From Oscillatoria sp. HE19RPO (GTDB lineage Bacteria; Cyanobacteriota; Cyanobacteriia; Cyanobacteriales; Laspinemataceae): 49,586 nucleotides of DNA. The stretch lies in NCBI RefSeq assembly GCF_024220515.1, contig NZ_JAMXOT010000149.1, forward strand, positions 1-49,586, given 5' to 3'. Positions 7,972 through 17,219 of the stretch are shown here, in pieces (the first letter of the stretch is position 1; each line of letters opens with the position of its first letter). Both the position numbers and the translations under genes were made by a program. A model generated the notes under the pieces. It ran no database searches and had not been told where the DNA came from. It saw only the letters and a list, made by a program, of their open reading frames with translations.

Positions 7972-8000
7972 TTGACAATTTCATAGGGATCTAGTATTAT
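7972..8000 (+). promoter_or_regulatory. near-consensus sigma70 promoter upstream of the hybrid kinase
   Basis: TTGACA (7972-7977) and TATTAT (7995-8000) lie 17 bases apart, about 220 bases upstream of the kinase start. The leader is long enough to hold regulatory RNA structure. Within it I see only GC-rich stretches such as CACCCGGACTTTAACCGGGC. Confidence 0.7.
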
Positions 8001-8218
8001 TCACTCAGAAAATCTAACGTTTTTGTTCCTTCATCTAAAGGTTGATGCTACCTCACCCGGACTTTAACCGGGCGCTACAGGACTATTGAACATTGATGAG
8101 TAAGGCGAGTTCTGTTTACCCCGGAGTTGAGAGGGAAAGGGGTCATGGATATGAAAATCTGATGAAATGTGATTCAAGAATTTGACTCATCAAACCCTGT
8201 ACCGTCCATTGAAAGACT

Positions 8219-11200
8219 ATGCAAGACCAATTTCTCACGATTCTTGAGGGTATAACCGATGGTTTGGTCGCCTGCGATCGGCAATGGTGCATCACCTATG
8301 TCAATCAACGGGGTGCTCAAATCGTGGGAAGAAGTCAAGAGCAATTGATCGGTACAATCCTCTGGGAGAGTTTTCCCGGGGAGATCGCCTCGTCATGGAA
8401 GCCGGAATTTCATCGGGCGATCGCCCAAAAAATTTCCGTGGAAATACAACAGTTTTACCCGACCCTGAATTGCGGGCTCAAAGTGCAGGGCAGTCCCTCC
8501 CCAACGGGGCTAGTCATTTATTATCAGGATATCACCAACGCCCTCCCGGTTCAAACCCCCCAGGAATGCGCTGAAATAGGGGCAGAAGGGGGAGAAAGGG
8601 TCGGTTGTGGAGTGGCGATCGCCTCGGCTACAACTCACCGCTTAGAACAGGTCAATTCCACCTGGGCAAGAATCCAGGGGTACGAAGTGGCCGAACTGAT
8701 TGGCATTTCAATTTTTGAGTTATTTTCCCGAGAGTGTCACGGCCAACTGATTAACACCATGAATTTAGCAGATGCCGGAGGTTTTCACACTTTTAAATCC
8801 ATCCAGTCGGGGAAACAAGGCAACCTCATTCAGGGAATGACTGAGGTCAATTCTATTAAAAATCCAGAAGGAACCTTGCTATATCGGGTCTTTACCCTGA
8901 TGCCAATTGATCCAGAAAAACAAGCATCAGAAAGGGTTGTAGGGAAACGGGTAGAAATCACCGAGTTAGAACAGGCGATCGAGATGTTAGAGAGCATGAC
9001 CGATGCCTTTGTCTCATTAGATCGAGAATGGCGAATCATTGAAATCAACGGGGAAACCGCTCGAATTAATCAGAAAAAGCCAGAAGAATTAATCGGAAAA
9101 ACCCATTGGGAAGTATGGCCTTGGTCCGTGGGAACGGAAGTGGAACGGGAATATCGACGAGCGATACAGGAACAAATCCCGATCCATTTGGAAGTGCTAT
9201 ATGAACCGTTGAAAATGCAGTTAGAGATTCAAGCTTATCCTTCTAATCAGGGGTTATTTATTTATTTCCGGGATATCAGCGATCGCAAGCAGTCGGAAGA
9301 AGCATTGAGGCACAGCGAACGCCTCTACCAAGCGATCGGGGAAACGCTGCAATATGGACTGTGGATCTGCGATCGCGAAGGTCGCCTAATTTATGTGAGC
9401 GAATCATTTCAGAACCTAGTCGGACTGACCCTCGCCGAATGTGCGGGGTGGGGATGGACCCAGGCGATGCATCCGGATGACCTGGATCGGACCCTCTCGT
9501 TATGGGAAGAGTGCTTGCAAACCGATGAAATCTGGGATCGGGAGCATCACTTTCGGGGTGTTGATGGGAACTGGTATCCGATGTTATCCCGAGGCGTTTC
9601 GGTCAAAAATGACCAGGGAGAGACGATTTGTTGGGCCGGAATCAACCTGGATATCAGCCGTCAAAAACAGGTAGAACGGGAACTGCGCGATCGCCAAGAG
9701 CGTTTGCAGGCCGCGTTATCAGCATCAGAAACCGGAACCTATCGATGGAATATCCAGACCGATTCCGTCGAGTGGGATGAAACGATGAATCGGCTGTTTT
9801 GCCTATCAGAAGACTATGTTCTGAGCACGTTGCAGGAGTTTGTCTCCCTGATCCACCCGGAAGACCGAAAAGCCGTGAAAGGTGAGATAGAAAAGTGCGA
9901 TAACGCGAGTGAGGACTTCGAGATGGAGTTCCGAATTTTCTGTCCCGATGGCAGCATTCGGTGGATTTTTGATAAAGGAAAGACCTTCACCGATGAAGGG
10001 GGTACTCCCCTATATTTAACCGGCGCTTGTGTCGATATCACCAATCAGAAGCGGATGGAGGAAGCGGTCCAGATTGGACGGGAACGCCTGGATCTTGTCT
10101 TGGAATCGTCGGAGTTAGGCTTATGGTATTGTGACTTGCCCTTTGATAAACTAGAGTGGAATCACAAGTGCAAAGAACATTTTGGACTGTCTCCAGAGAC
10201 GGAAGTCACCATCGATCTATTTTATGAGTGCCTGCATCCGGAGGACCGCGATCGCACTCACCAGGCCATTACTCAGGCGATCGCCGAGGGTACTCCCTAT
10301 AAAATCGACTACCGGACGGAGGATAGAAAGGGAGAGACTCGATGGATTCGAGCGATCGGACGAGCCTTTTACAACGAGACAGGACAACCGACCCGGTTTG
10401 ATGGGATTACCATTGATATTAGCGATCGCAAACGGGCCGAGGAAACCTTAGAGAGTAACCAAAAATGGTTAGCCTTAGCTCAAAACATCGGCAAAATTGG
10501 GATATGGGATTGGAATTTACAAACCGGGGAACTTCTTCTGACTGAAGAACTCCAATCCATCTATGGACTGGTATCCGGTAGCTTTGATAGTACATTTCAA
10601 AGCGGACTGGCTATGGTTCATCCCAGCGATCGAGCCAGAGTAGAACATGAAGTTCGAGGTTGTAGTCAGGATGGCGTCGCTTTTAATAGCGAATTTCGCA
10701 TTCAACGCCCCGATGGTAAAATTTGCTGGATCGTCGCCAAAGCCAGAGCCTTTCCGGATGAAAATGGCACGCCTATCCGGGTGATCGGCGTTAACATGGA
10801 TGTGACCGATCGCAAGTTAGCGGAAGAAGCCTTGCGGGAGAGTGAAAAGCGGTTTCGCGTCGCCCAAGAACTCTCCCTGGACGCCTTCACCATTTTTCAC
10901 GCCATCCGCAATTCCACAGGAGAAATTATTGATTTTCATTGGGATTATGCTAACCCCAAAGCTGCGGAAATATTGGGCTGTTCCATTGATGAATTAGTCG
11001 GTCACCGCTTGAGCGATCGCCTGCCAAAAAACGAAACCAATCGTTACCTGTTTAAGCGCTACATCCAGGTGGTAGAAACTGGGATTCCTCATGATATTGA
11101 AGTGGAATATCACGCCGAAGGGATTTCCGGATGGTTCCGGAATATGGCGGTCAAATTAGAGGATGGCGTAGCGATTTCCTTTAGTAATATCACCGATCGC

Positions 11201-12382
11201 AAATTGCAGGAACAGGAACGATTGCACCTGCTGGAACTGGAACGAGAAGCGCGATCGCAAGCGGAAGTTGCCAACCGGATTAAAGATGAATTTCTCGCCA
11301 TCTTATCCCATGAATTGCGATCGCCCCTCAACCCCATTCTGGGCTGGACGCAACTCCTCAAAAAAGGGACACTTTCCCCGGAAAAAACTATCCAAGCCTT
11401 GAACAGCATTGAACGCAATGCCAAATTACAAACCGAACTGATCGAAGACTTGCTCGATGTCTCTCGAATTTTGCGCGGTAAGCTGATTCTCACCGAAACC
11501 CCAGTGAAACTGGCTGATGTCATTGACTCGGCGATCGAAACCGTTCGCCTAGCAGCCCAGGCTAAATTTATACAAATTCACACCGAATTTAATCCGCAAG
11601 TCGGGCCAGTCTTAGGAGATGCTAACCGCTTGCAGCAAGCTGTATGGAATCTCCTGTCCAATGCAGTCAAGTTTACCCCCCCCGGAGGACAGGTAACCGT
11701 CTATCTCACTCAAGAGTCAGACTGCGCTCAAATTCAGGTCCAAGATACCGGATCGGGAATTGAACCGGATTTTTTGCCTCATGTCTTTGAAACCTTCCGA
11801 CAAGCGGATAGTACCACCACCCGCACCTTTGGGGGACTGGGGTTAGGACTGGCGATCGCCCGTCACTTAGTCGAATTACATGGCGGCCAAATTGGGGCAG
11901 AAAGCTCAGGACTCGGACAAGGGGCGACCTTTACCGTGAGTCTCCCTTTGTTACCAGAGTCTGGGGAACCCTCTCCCCCGGAGTTCATCACCCCGGAGTT
12001 GCCGAACTTACAGGGACTAAAAATACTCGTCGTCGATGATATACCCGATACTCGGGAGTTTCTGGTTTTTCTACTGGAAATGGAAGGTGCGTTAGTACAG
12101 GCAGTCGAGTCAGCAGAAATGGCGATTTCTGTGATTAACCACTGGCAACCGGATGTTTTGGTCAGTGACATTGGAATGCCCGAACTCGACGGCTACGGCT
12201 TAATTCGCACCCTGCGATCTCGCTCACCCCAGGAAGGAGGAACCATTCCCGCCATCGCCGTCACCGCCTACGCCGGAGAAAGCGATCGCCAAGCGATTCT
12301 CGCAGCCGGATTTGATGCTCACATTCCTAAACCTGTAGAACCTTTGGATTTAGCCCAGGCGATCGCTCGGTTGTTGCAGTGA
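8219..12382 (+). CDS. hybrid sensor histidine kinase with about eight PAS-type modules and a C-terminal receiver
   Basis: A 1387-residue cytosolic signalling protein with no membrane segment. About eight PAS/PAC modules run from residue 1 to about 990, several closed by the typical DISDRK-type PAC ends (for example near 355, 740 and 870). A coiled linker follows. The HisKA helix has the phospho-acceptor His1031 in ILSHELRSPLNP, with the N box NLLSNAVKF, the DTGSGIEPD G1 box and the GGLGLGLAI G2 box of the HATPase domain. A receiver (about 1268-1385) has acidic VVDDIPD and the acceptor Asp1317 in VSDIGMPELDG, with the conserved late lysine in HIPKPVEP. The substrate ligands are unknown; PAS modules of this kind sense redox, light or small molecules. 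It has its own promoter and no adjacent response regulator gene, so phosphotransfer to a distant partner is inferred. Confidence 0.95.
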   Translation: MQDQFLTILEGITDGLVACDRQWCITYVNQRGAQIVGRSQEQLIGTILWESFPGEIASSWKPEFHRAIAQKISVEIQQFYPTLNCGLKVQGSPSPTGLVIYYQDITNALPVQTPQECAEIGAEGGERVGCGVAIASATTHRLEQVNSTWARIQGYEVAELIGISIFELFSRECHGQLINTMNLADAGGFHTFKSIQSGKQGNLIQGMTEVNSIKNPEGTLLYRVFTLMPIDPEKQASERVVGKRVEITELEQAIEMLESMTDAFVSLDREWRIIEINGETARINQKKPEELIGKTHWEVWPWSVGTEVEREYRRAIQEQIPIHLEVLYEPLKMQLEIQAYPSNQGLFIYFRDISDRKQSEEALRHSERLYQAIGETLQYGLWICDREGRLIYVSESFQNLVGLTLAECAGWGWTQAMHPDDLDRTLSLWEECLQTDEIWDREHHFRGVDGNWYPMLSRGVSVKNDQGETICWAGINLDISRQKQVERELRDRQERLQAALSASETGTYRWNIQTDSVEWDETMNRLFCLSEDYVLSTLQEFVSLIHPEDRKAVKGEIEKCDNASEDFEMEFRIFCPDGSIRWIFDKGKTFTDEGGTPLYLTGACVDITNQKRMEEAVQIGRERLDLVLESSELGLWYCDLPFDKLEWNHKCKEHFGLSPETEVTIDLFYECLHPEDRDRTHQAITQAIAEGTPYKIDYRTEDRKGETRWIRAIGRAFYNETGQPTRFDGITIDISDRKRAEETLESNQKWLALAQNIGKIGIWDWNLQTGELLLTEELQSIYGLVSGSFDSTFQSGLAMVHPSDRARVEHEVRGCSQDGVAFNSEFRIQRPDGKICWIVAKARAFPDENGTPIRVIGVNMDVTDRKLAEEALRESEKRFRVAQELSLDAFTIFHAIRNSTGEIIDFHWDYANPKAAEILGCSIDELVGHRLSDRLPKNETNRYLFKRYIQVVETGIPHDIEVEYHAEGISGWFRNMAVKLEDGVAISFSNITDRKLQEQERLHLLELEREARSQAEVANRIKDEFLAILSHELRSPLNPILGWTQLLKKGTLSPEKTIQALNSIERNAKLQTELIEDLLDVSRILRGKLILTETPVKLADVIDSAIETVRLAAQAKFIQIHTEFNPQVGPVLGDANRLQQAVWNLLSNAVKFTPPGGQVTVYLTQESDCAQIQVQDTGSGIEPDFLPHVFETFRQADSTTTRTFGGLGLGLAIARHLVELHGGQIGAESSGLGQGATFTVSLPLLPESGEPSPPEFITPELPNLQGLKILVVDDIPDTREFLVFLLEMEGALVQAVESAEMAISVINHWQPDVLVSDIGMPELDGYGLIRTLRSRSPQEGGTIPAIAVTAYAGESDRQAILAAGFDAHIPKPVEPLDLAQAIARLLQ

Positions 12383-12436
12383 GGCGATCGGCACCGCTCT
12401 AGGGGTTCCCCGACTCAGGCATTACAGAGCTTTCGA

Positions 12437-12459
12437 GGAGTGCGAGCAGCTCGCACTCC
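12437..12459. repeat. perfect GGAGTGCGAGC / GCTCGCACTCC palindrome
   Basis: Two 11-base arms flank a single base. It is a short, tight copy of the repeat family also seen at 1938, 40364 and 48522. It lies in the gap after the kinase gene and may act as its terminator, although no T-run follows. Confidence 0.8.
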
Positions 12460-12552
12460 GCAGAGTCTGCTTAGAGGACGAGACAGACCCTGGCGATACA
12501 TTTTAGGATAGAGTACACTGAAAGTGTTCCTTTTGAACGTGAAATCTCATCC

Positions 12553-12801
12553 ATGAAAATTGTTTCCTTATCCGCACATTTTGATGGACAGTCTATTCAA
12601 CTCGATGAACCCTACCCCCTAGAACCCAATACCCAACTGATTGTTACCCTCATTCCCAAACAAATATCAGAACAAGAAGCCTGGTTTTCTCTATCCCATC
12701 ATCACCTGAATAATGCTTACAGTGACAAAGATGATTACCCGGTAAATGCCATTAAAATACCTACTCCTCACTATACCCTGAGCAGGGCTATTTCATTCTG
12801 A
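12553..12801 (+). CDS. antitoxin-like small protein, 3' end interrupted by an insertion element
   Basis: An 82-residue protein beginning MKIVSLSAHFDGQSIQLDEP and continuing to LEPNTQLIVTLIP. This opening resembles the DUF104/AF2212-type antitoxin-like proteins that are common in cyanobacteria, where a small toxin gene often follows. A helical segment (EQEAWFSLSHHHLNNAYSD) is next. The frame reaches IKIPTPHYTLSRAISF. Its last seven codons lie in and just before the left terminal repeat of the ISAs1-type element, so the native C-terminus has been replaced. No toxin gene follows on the other side of the element. The identity as antitoxin is inferred from resemblance; the interruption is seen directly. 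Confidence 0.6.
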   Translation: MKIVSLSAHFDGQSIQLDEPYPLEPNTQLIVTLIPKQISEQEAWFSLSHHHLNNAYSDKDDYPVNAIKIPTPHYTLSRAISF

Positions 12802-13958
12802 ACAACTCCTTAAGTAGTTTAAGGCCAAATCCCGTGCGCCGTTGGGCTTGAACCCTATTATTAAATCCATAATCGCGGTATATATTAAGTGCAAAGTTTT
12901 GAGCAACTGCCCAAATTTGAACTAAAGGGTTTGTCCTGATGCGAGAAGCCTCTTCACCTTGAGTTACATCACGCACATAATGAACCTTGTTTTCTCCTCC
13001 CCAATAACCTCGAAATTCACTTATCAAATTGTTCGGCACTTGCAATCAGAAAAAACATAAAAACGAGTTTCTACGCTGTTTTCAATAATATTGATTCGAT
13101 AAAATTCCCAACATAAAATAATTCAAATTGGGGGTTTTAGTCCAGAAAATTCAGGAATATTATCTGGCTGATTACTAATACTAACCGTGCGGTTCTCAAC
13201 TCGCCCATGTCCAACATGGTTCGATTCATGAGTCTGAATTGCTTCAAAATTTTCTTGGACTGCTTCAAGCAGACCCGATTGGTTCCCTTTGAGCGCACCG
13301 ATGTAGTCATTTCCACTTTCTATAATGATTTCAGCAGTTTTTTTGGGTACTGATTGCATCAAAAGCAAATACCACCCCCTTGAGAGCCAGGTTTTTGATA
13401 AACTCGGGTAAGGCCGTGATTTCGTTAGTTTTGGAATCAACTTGATAGAGTTAGAGAATTAACCCTCGTTCTACAATGTAGGCAATTACTAACATAATTG
13501 CTGGATGATAATCTACATCAGGGTTGTCACTGATGGCCTCATAAGACCCTCTTAAAACTTTGCGATCGACTGCAATAGTTTCACTCTCTATCGGCTCAAT
13601 TAAAAAAAAAGGGATAGGCAGTCTGAATATTTTTTACACTAATTCGTGGTAATATTCGTCGAATTGTACTATAGTAGGGTAAGCGGTTTTTCTCAGGCTT
13701 GAACAATTCCACCAACTCATCATGGTAGGACTTTAACCAATCTCCAATCGCTAGAAGCCACGATTTACCGCAGCAACACTAAGGGTAAATAAGGCTAGAC
13801 ATAGGCTTTGTTGATGCCGCATTCCAGCTTGACGACGGCAATCCTCTAGCTCCGCAAATGCTTCCACGATGGTGTTCTAGGACATCTTGACCTGACTTCT
13901 GAGTGAGATTACTCTGTTATTCTATCACGTCTTACATTAAGCTGAAATAGCCCTGCTC
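12780..13958 (-). mobile_element. ISAs1-family insertion sequence, decayed
   Basis: Terminal inverted repeats GAGCAGGGCTATTTCA (12780-12795) and TGAAATAGCCCTGCTC (13943-13958) match over 16 bases, giving a 1179-base element. Inside, reading on the minus strand, are the fragments of one ISAs1-type transposase. The flanks TATACCCT and TATATCTC agree at only five of eight positions, so a degenerate target duplication is possible but unproven. Insertion into the antitoxin-like gene on the left is clear. Confidence 0.88.
12788..13890 (-). pseudogene. ISAs1-family transposase, broken by stops and frameshifts
   Basis: Reading from about 13890 downward, conserved pieces of an ISAs1-type DDE transposase appear in different frames: an N-terminal block with MRHQQSLCLALFTLSVAAVN followed by an in-frame stop, a catalytic-core block with GNDYIGALKGNQSGLLEAVQ and the downstream HGRVENRTVSISNQP (13123-13440), and a C-terminal block with RTNPLVQIWAVAQNFALNIY and the NNRVQAQRR ending (12788-13045). 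At least two stops and two frameshifts separate them, so no active transposase can be made from this copy. Mobilisation in trans by a relative would still be possible because both ends are intact. Confidence 0.88.
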
Positions 13959-14022
13959 TATATCTCAATAAAATTGTTAAATCAGCCTGCCTCCGATGTC
14001 TTCCTTCCTATAACCACACCCT

Positions 14023-15516
14023 TCACCGTTTCGGTTTTTTTGATTGCCTTTCCTTCACATCCCGGAAGGGAAATCGCCCCTGTTTAATCCCCTCTTTGGC
14101 CCAATACCAGGCCCCCACGGAACAGGCAGCACTGAATAACAACGCAATCAAAAACGCCAACAACGGCAAGGGGAAAGAAAATTCAACTTTTTCTCCTTTC
14201 CACTCCCAAGGTTGAAACATTAACCCCGAAGTCGAAGCAACGATCGCCCCAGCAGCAATTCCCACCCCCACCGCTTGAATATGGTCTTGCAAGTCTTGAT
14301 TCGCTTCCTGCTGATTGTGATTCATCTTGGCTTGTTCCACCTCGACAATGCCGCGCATCGTGGCAATACAGTGGCCGAATAGGGCATTTCCTGGCCTTAA
14401 ATAATTCAAGTCCGTGTGGATTTGTCCTAATAATTTGGACCGGCATTCATAGCTAAACGCCTGTAAAAAACTTAACTCCTGTTCTCCGGCAATATTCGTT
14501 AATTCCTCCAATTTTGTGGTATAATTCTTTAAATTCGTAATGATCGTGGTGCGCTGGTCTTCAATATCCCGGATATGACTGGCATAGCTAAAGGCTAGGG
14601 GGTTAATTTTGAGGAGAGCCTCCTGCAAAGCCGTTAATTTTTCAGCCGTATCTTCCGGCAAGGTTGGTAACGCCTTCATCAGGGTTTCCAAATCAGTATA
14701 AAGTTGGCGACAGTCTCGATAGCGAGTCCGGGCTTGGTGATAGCTGAAACGGATTTTGCTGCGATAACAAAGCAAATCCATCAGAGGGTGATAGTAGTCT
14801 CCAGATGCTTCGAGGTGGGTGGTATTGGGATGGCAGTCTAACCAGATGAGAATGTGACAGGATTGGGCCGGATTTTCCGCGTCATTGTCATATTCAAAAA
14901 TGGGACTGCCTAACAGTTTCCCCTCGGCACGATAGGACGGTAGAACAAGGGGGGGAGCGTTTGTGAGTAAGGCTTGTAAACAGCGATCGGCTAACTGGCG
15001 CAAGGTGTCAGGGGAGGGGGATTCTTCGGCAAGGACAGGTTTGGCGAACAGGACCAACGTTTGGCCAATGGAAGCGCAAATGCGATCGGGCAGCAGCATT
15101 CCCTCGGGGTTGAGGTGAGTGAGTTCCGCCACGGGGACCATTCCCGGATAGCGAAACGTGAGGTCAGCCACATAAGTATCATGAAGTTGGACCGCGTAGA
15201 GTTCCCCATTGCGCCGAGGAGTATCCGATTTACCCTCTACCTCGGGAAAGTGGAAGCTCAAACAGCGATCGAGTTCCTCCGAGAGGAGTTCTCGAAACGC
15301 GATCGTTGTCTGATGTTCCGGAATATTTAACCATTGACGACAGGTTTTGAGGGCTAGGATGTCCAGCGACTCGCCCAATTCCTCAAACCGCTGCCAGAGT
15401 AAATCAGCATCTTTCACCCGTTCCCCTTCCGCCAATGCCATATCATGACAGAGGTGGAAGGCATATAAGCTAAGTTTGGGATAGTGGAGCAATTCTCCCG
15501 ACAATTGTTCAAGCAT
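14023..15516 (-). CDS. conserved-looking protein with coiled coil and two C-terminal membrane helices, unknown function
   Basis: A 497-residue protein. The first 270 residues look globular and mixed alpha/beta (YAVQLHDTYVADLTFRYPGM, ILIWLDCHPNTTHLEA). Residues about 270-400 are long helices likely to coil (LYTDLETLMKALPTLPEDTA, DIEDQRTTIITNLKNYTTKL). Two hydrophobic helices follow near 415-435 (VGVGIAAGAIVASTSGLMF) and 450-472 (LLAFLIALLFSAACSVGAWY), then a very basic tail. The coiled coil plus helix pair recalls the overall plan of CorA-like membrane proteins, but no GMN motif is present. I chose ATG 15516 because AGGA lies six bases upstream; a TTG at 15546 is in frame. It is divergent from the Rpn-type nuclease. 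I do not recognise the family. Confidence 0.8.
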   Translation of the reverse strand: MLEQLSGELLHYPKLSLYAFHLCHDMALAEGERVKDADLLWQRFEELGESLDILALKTCRQWLNIPEHQTTIAFRELLSEELDRCLSFHFPEVEGKSDTPRRNGELYAVQLHDTYVADLTFRYPGMVPVAELTHLNPEGMLLPDRICASIGQTLVLFAKPVLAEESPSPDTLRQLADRCLQALLTNAPPLVLPSYRAEGKLLGSPIFEYDNDAENPAQSCHILIWLDCHPNTTHLEASGDYYHPLMDLLCYRSKIRFSYHQARTRYRDCRQLYTDLETLMKALPTLPEDTAEKLTALQEALLKINPLAFSYASHIRDIEDQRTTIITNLKNYTTKLEELTNIAGEQELSFLQAFSYECRSKLLGQIHTDLNYLRPGNALFGHCIATMRGIVEVEQAKMNHNQQEANQDLQDHIQAVGVGIAAGAIVASTSGLMFQPWEWKGEKVEFSFPLPLLAFLIALLFSAACSVGAWYWAKEGIKQGRFPFRDVKERQSKKPKR

Positions 15517-15662
15517 AGGGTTTCCTGGGGCAGCCAATAGATACAAATGATAGCATTTTCTCAGGTTTTCTGGTAAAATTTGAAATCAGGAGGGAGAGTC
15601 ACCCCCCGAGAGTTTTCTAGTCCTCAGAAAGAGCCTACCCAGACATTACATTTATACCAACC

Positions 15663-16517
15663 ATGTGTTATGACAACCTGCTAAAATATTGGGCAGAAAA
15701 ATATGCCCAACAAATGGCATCCTGGGCCTTCAGACAACCCATTACCACCCCGGTTGAAATCTTAAAAACTGAACTTTCCGTCGAACCGATTCGGGCGGAT
15801 TCAGTTATTTTCCTAAAAAGCGGCCCCGAAATTCAGCATTTAGAATTTCAAACGAGGGTTCCGCAAAATCGGCCCATGCCGATCCGGATGTGCAGCTATT
15901 CCATCCGGTTACAGTGGCAATATGAACTACCCGTGAGGCAAGTCTTGATTTGGCTGCTTCCTACGAGTAATCCGGCGGTATTCGAGACCGAATTTCGGAC
16001 CGAATTCACCCACCACCGATATCAGGTCATTCGGTTATGGGAAGAATCGCCAGAACCTTTACTGGAGAATAATGCCTTACTGCCACTGGCGGTGTTATGC
16101 GCCACACAGAACCCCACGGAACTCTTGAGTCAAGTAGCTCAAGAAGTGGGTAAAATACAGGATACAGACCTGCGACAGGAAATTGCAGCCTGCACTCAAA
16201 TTTTAGCGGGGTTGCGGTTTGATAACCAGTTAATATCCACCATGTTCAGGGAGGAAATTATGCAAGAATCTGTAGTCTATCAAGATATTCTGCAAAAGGG
16301 AATTGCCCAGGGATTAGAGCAGGGATTAGAGCAAGGCGAAAAACAAGGCGAAGTAGCGGTAATTTTGCGCCTGCTTCATCGCTTTTGTGGGCCGCTAAAT
16401 CCTGAGATTAAGTCCAGAATTCAGTCCCTAATTAAGCCGCAATTAGAGGAGTTGAGCGAAGCGTTATTAGACTTTACCAACTTGGCGGATTTACAGCAGT
16501 GGCTGGATTCTCATTAA
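15663..16517 (+). CDS. Rpn/PD-(D/E)XK nuclease-family protein with DUF4351 C-terminus
   Basis: A 284-residue protein of the recombination-promoting nuclease / putative transposase type that is expanded in cyanobacteria. The nuclease core is visible as Asp46 in IRADSVIFL and the E-x-Q pair Glu61/Gln63 in HLEFQTR, matching the D...ExQ/K signature. A linker contains AQGLEQGLEQGEKQGE, the short Gly-Gln-Glu coil typical of the family. The C-terminal domain (about 225-284) has VILRLLHRFCGPLNPEI and LLDFTNLADLQQWLDSH, the DUF4351 pattern. Members promote RecA-independent recombination or act in plasmid and phage defence; the role here is inferred. Its 3' third is duplicated immediately downstream. 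Confidence 0.9.
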   Translation: MCYDNLLKYWAEKYAQQMASWAFRQPITTPVEILKTELSVEPIRADSVIFLKSGPEIQHLEFQTRVPQNRPMPIRMCSYSIRLQWQYELPVRQVLIWLLPTSNPAVFETEFRTEFTHHRYQVIRLWEESPEPLLENNALLPLAVLCATQNPTELLSQVAQEVGKIQDTDLRQEIAACTQILAGLRFDNQLISTMFREEIMQESVVYQDILQKGIAQGLEQGLEQGEKQGEVAVILRLLHRFCGPLNPEIKSRIQSLIKPQLEELSEALLDFTNLADLQQWLDSH

Positions 16518-16526
16518 AGTCGATTT

Positions 16527-16548
16527 GGGGCAGTTTTTTAATTGCCCC
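16527..16548 (+). terminator. hairpin after the Rpn-type gene
   Basis: GGGGCA...TTTTTTAAT...TGCCCC, a stem with the T-run in the loop. It is weaker as a terminator than its duplicate at 16831. Confidence 0.45.
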
Positions 16549-16571
16549 ATTCCTCATCAGACCCCTTGCTC

Positions 16572-16823
16572 ATGTTCATGGAGGAAGTTATGCAAGAATC
16601 TGTAGTCTATCAAGACATTCTACAAAAGGGAATTACCCAGGGCGAAAAACAAGGTGAATTAGCCGTAATTTTGCGCCTGCTTCATCGCTTTTGTGGGCCG
16701 ATTAATCCGGAAATTGAGTCCCGAATTCAGTCCCTGGGTAAGCCGCAATTGGAGGAGTTGAGTGAAGCGTTATTAGACTTTACCAACTTGGCGGATTTAC
16801 AGCAGTGGCTGGATTCTCATTAA
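16572..16823 (+). CDS. truncated duplicate of the Rpn-type protein (coil plus DUF4351 domain only)
   Basis: An 83-residue frame nearly identical to the last 92 codons of the upstream gene: MQESVVYQDILQKGI, a shortened GEKQGE coil and the whole LRLLHRFCGP...LQQWLDSH domain. The nuclease core is absent. A GGAGG lies just inside the frame before an internal ATG (16590, MQESV), which could be the true start and would mirror an internal start in the parent. It may be expressed as a free DUF4351 domain that could compete with the full protein, or it may simply be a recent duplication on its way to loss. Confidence 0.6.
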   Translation: MFMEEVMQESVVYQDILQKGITQGEKQGELAVILRLLHRFCGPINPEIESRIQSLGKPQLEELSEALLDFTNLADLQQWLDSH

Positions 16824-16830
16824 AGTCGAT

Positions 16831-16857
16831 TTGGGGCAATCGAAAAAATTGCCCCAA
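16831..16857. terminator. hairpin terminator between convergent genes
   Basis: TTGGGGCAAT / ATTGCCCCAA with loop CGAAAAA is a 10-pair stem. It lies between the Rpn duplicate (+) and the small CHAT-partner gene (-) and probably serves both. Confidence 0.65.
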
Positions 16858-16891
16858 CCCCATGAGGGAATATTTTGTTCGCTTATGGGGT

Positions 16892-17209
16892 TTACTTAGG
16901 CGGTGACTGGATGCGACGGATGGCATTTTCCAGGATGTTTCGGTAGGTTTTGGGGTCTGGTGGCGGTGGGGCATTGCCGGTATGTCCTGGAGCCCGATCG
17001 CCCTCCTTTGGTTCAGACATGGCACCCATTGCGTCGCGAATCGTCGGGCGAGATTTACACCAGGCAGCGATCGCATTGGAGATTCCCGCAGTATCCTCGG
17101 GCAAACTTGTCCGCAGTTGTTCTAGTTCCTCTTGGCAATCGGCAAATAAAGGCGATCGCGTCTTGACTAAAGTGATAAAGTTTTGGATGTACTGGTCTCG
17201 TGATGACAT
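16892..17209 (-). CDS. small protein coupled to the TPR-CHAT gene, possible adaptor
   Basis: A 105-residue soluble protein. Residues 1-70 look like an all-helical domain (MSSRDQYIQNFITLVKTRSP, EELEQLRTSLPEDTAGISNA, AIAAWCKSRPTIRDAM), followed by a Gly/Pro-rich linker and a C-terminal helix (TYRNILENAIRRIQ). The upstream CHAT gene's stop codon TAG is the first part of TAGGAG, which serves as the ribosome site for this ATG. This indicates translational coupling and stoichiometric production. Small helical domains beside CHAT proteases can act as effector-associated adaptors in bacterial conflict systems; that this is one is inference. A longer frame to 17266 would run into the CHAT gene and is not needed. 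Confidence 0.75.
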   Translation of the reverse strand: MSSRDQYIQNFITLVKTRSPLFADCQEELEQLRTSLPEDTAGISNAIAAWCKSRPTIRDAMGAMSEPKEGDRAPGHTGNAPPPPDPKTYRNILENAIRRIQSPPK

Positions 17210-17219
17210 AATTTTGCTC

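Larger units (their letters stand above)
16242..16857 (+). repeat. tandem duplication, 330-base period, covering the 3' end of the Rpn gene and its terminator
   Basis: The segment from ATGTTCAGGGAGG (16242) through the hairpin near 16548 recurs from ATGTTCATGGAGG (16572) to 16857 with few differences. The second unit lacks codons for part of the GLEQ coil. Each unit ends with CATTAAAGTCGATTTGGGGCA and a GGGGCA...TGCCCC hairpin. Confidence 0.9.
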
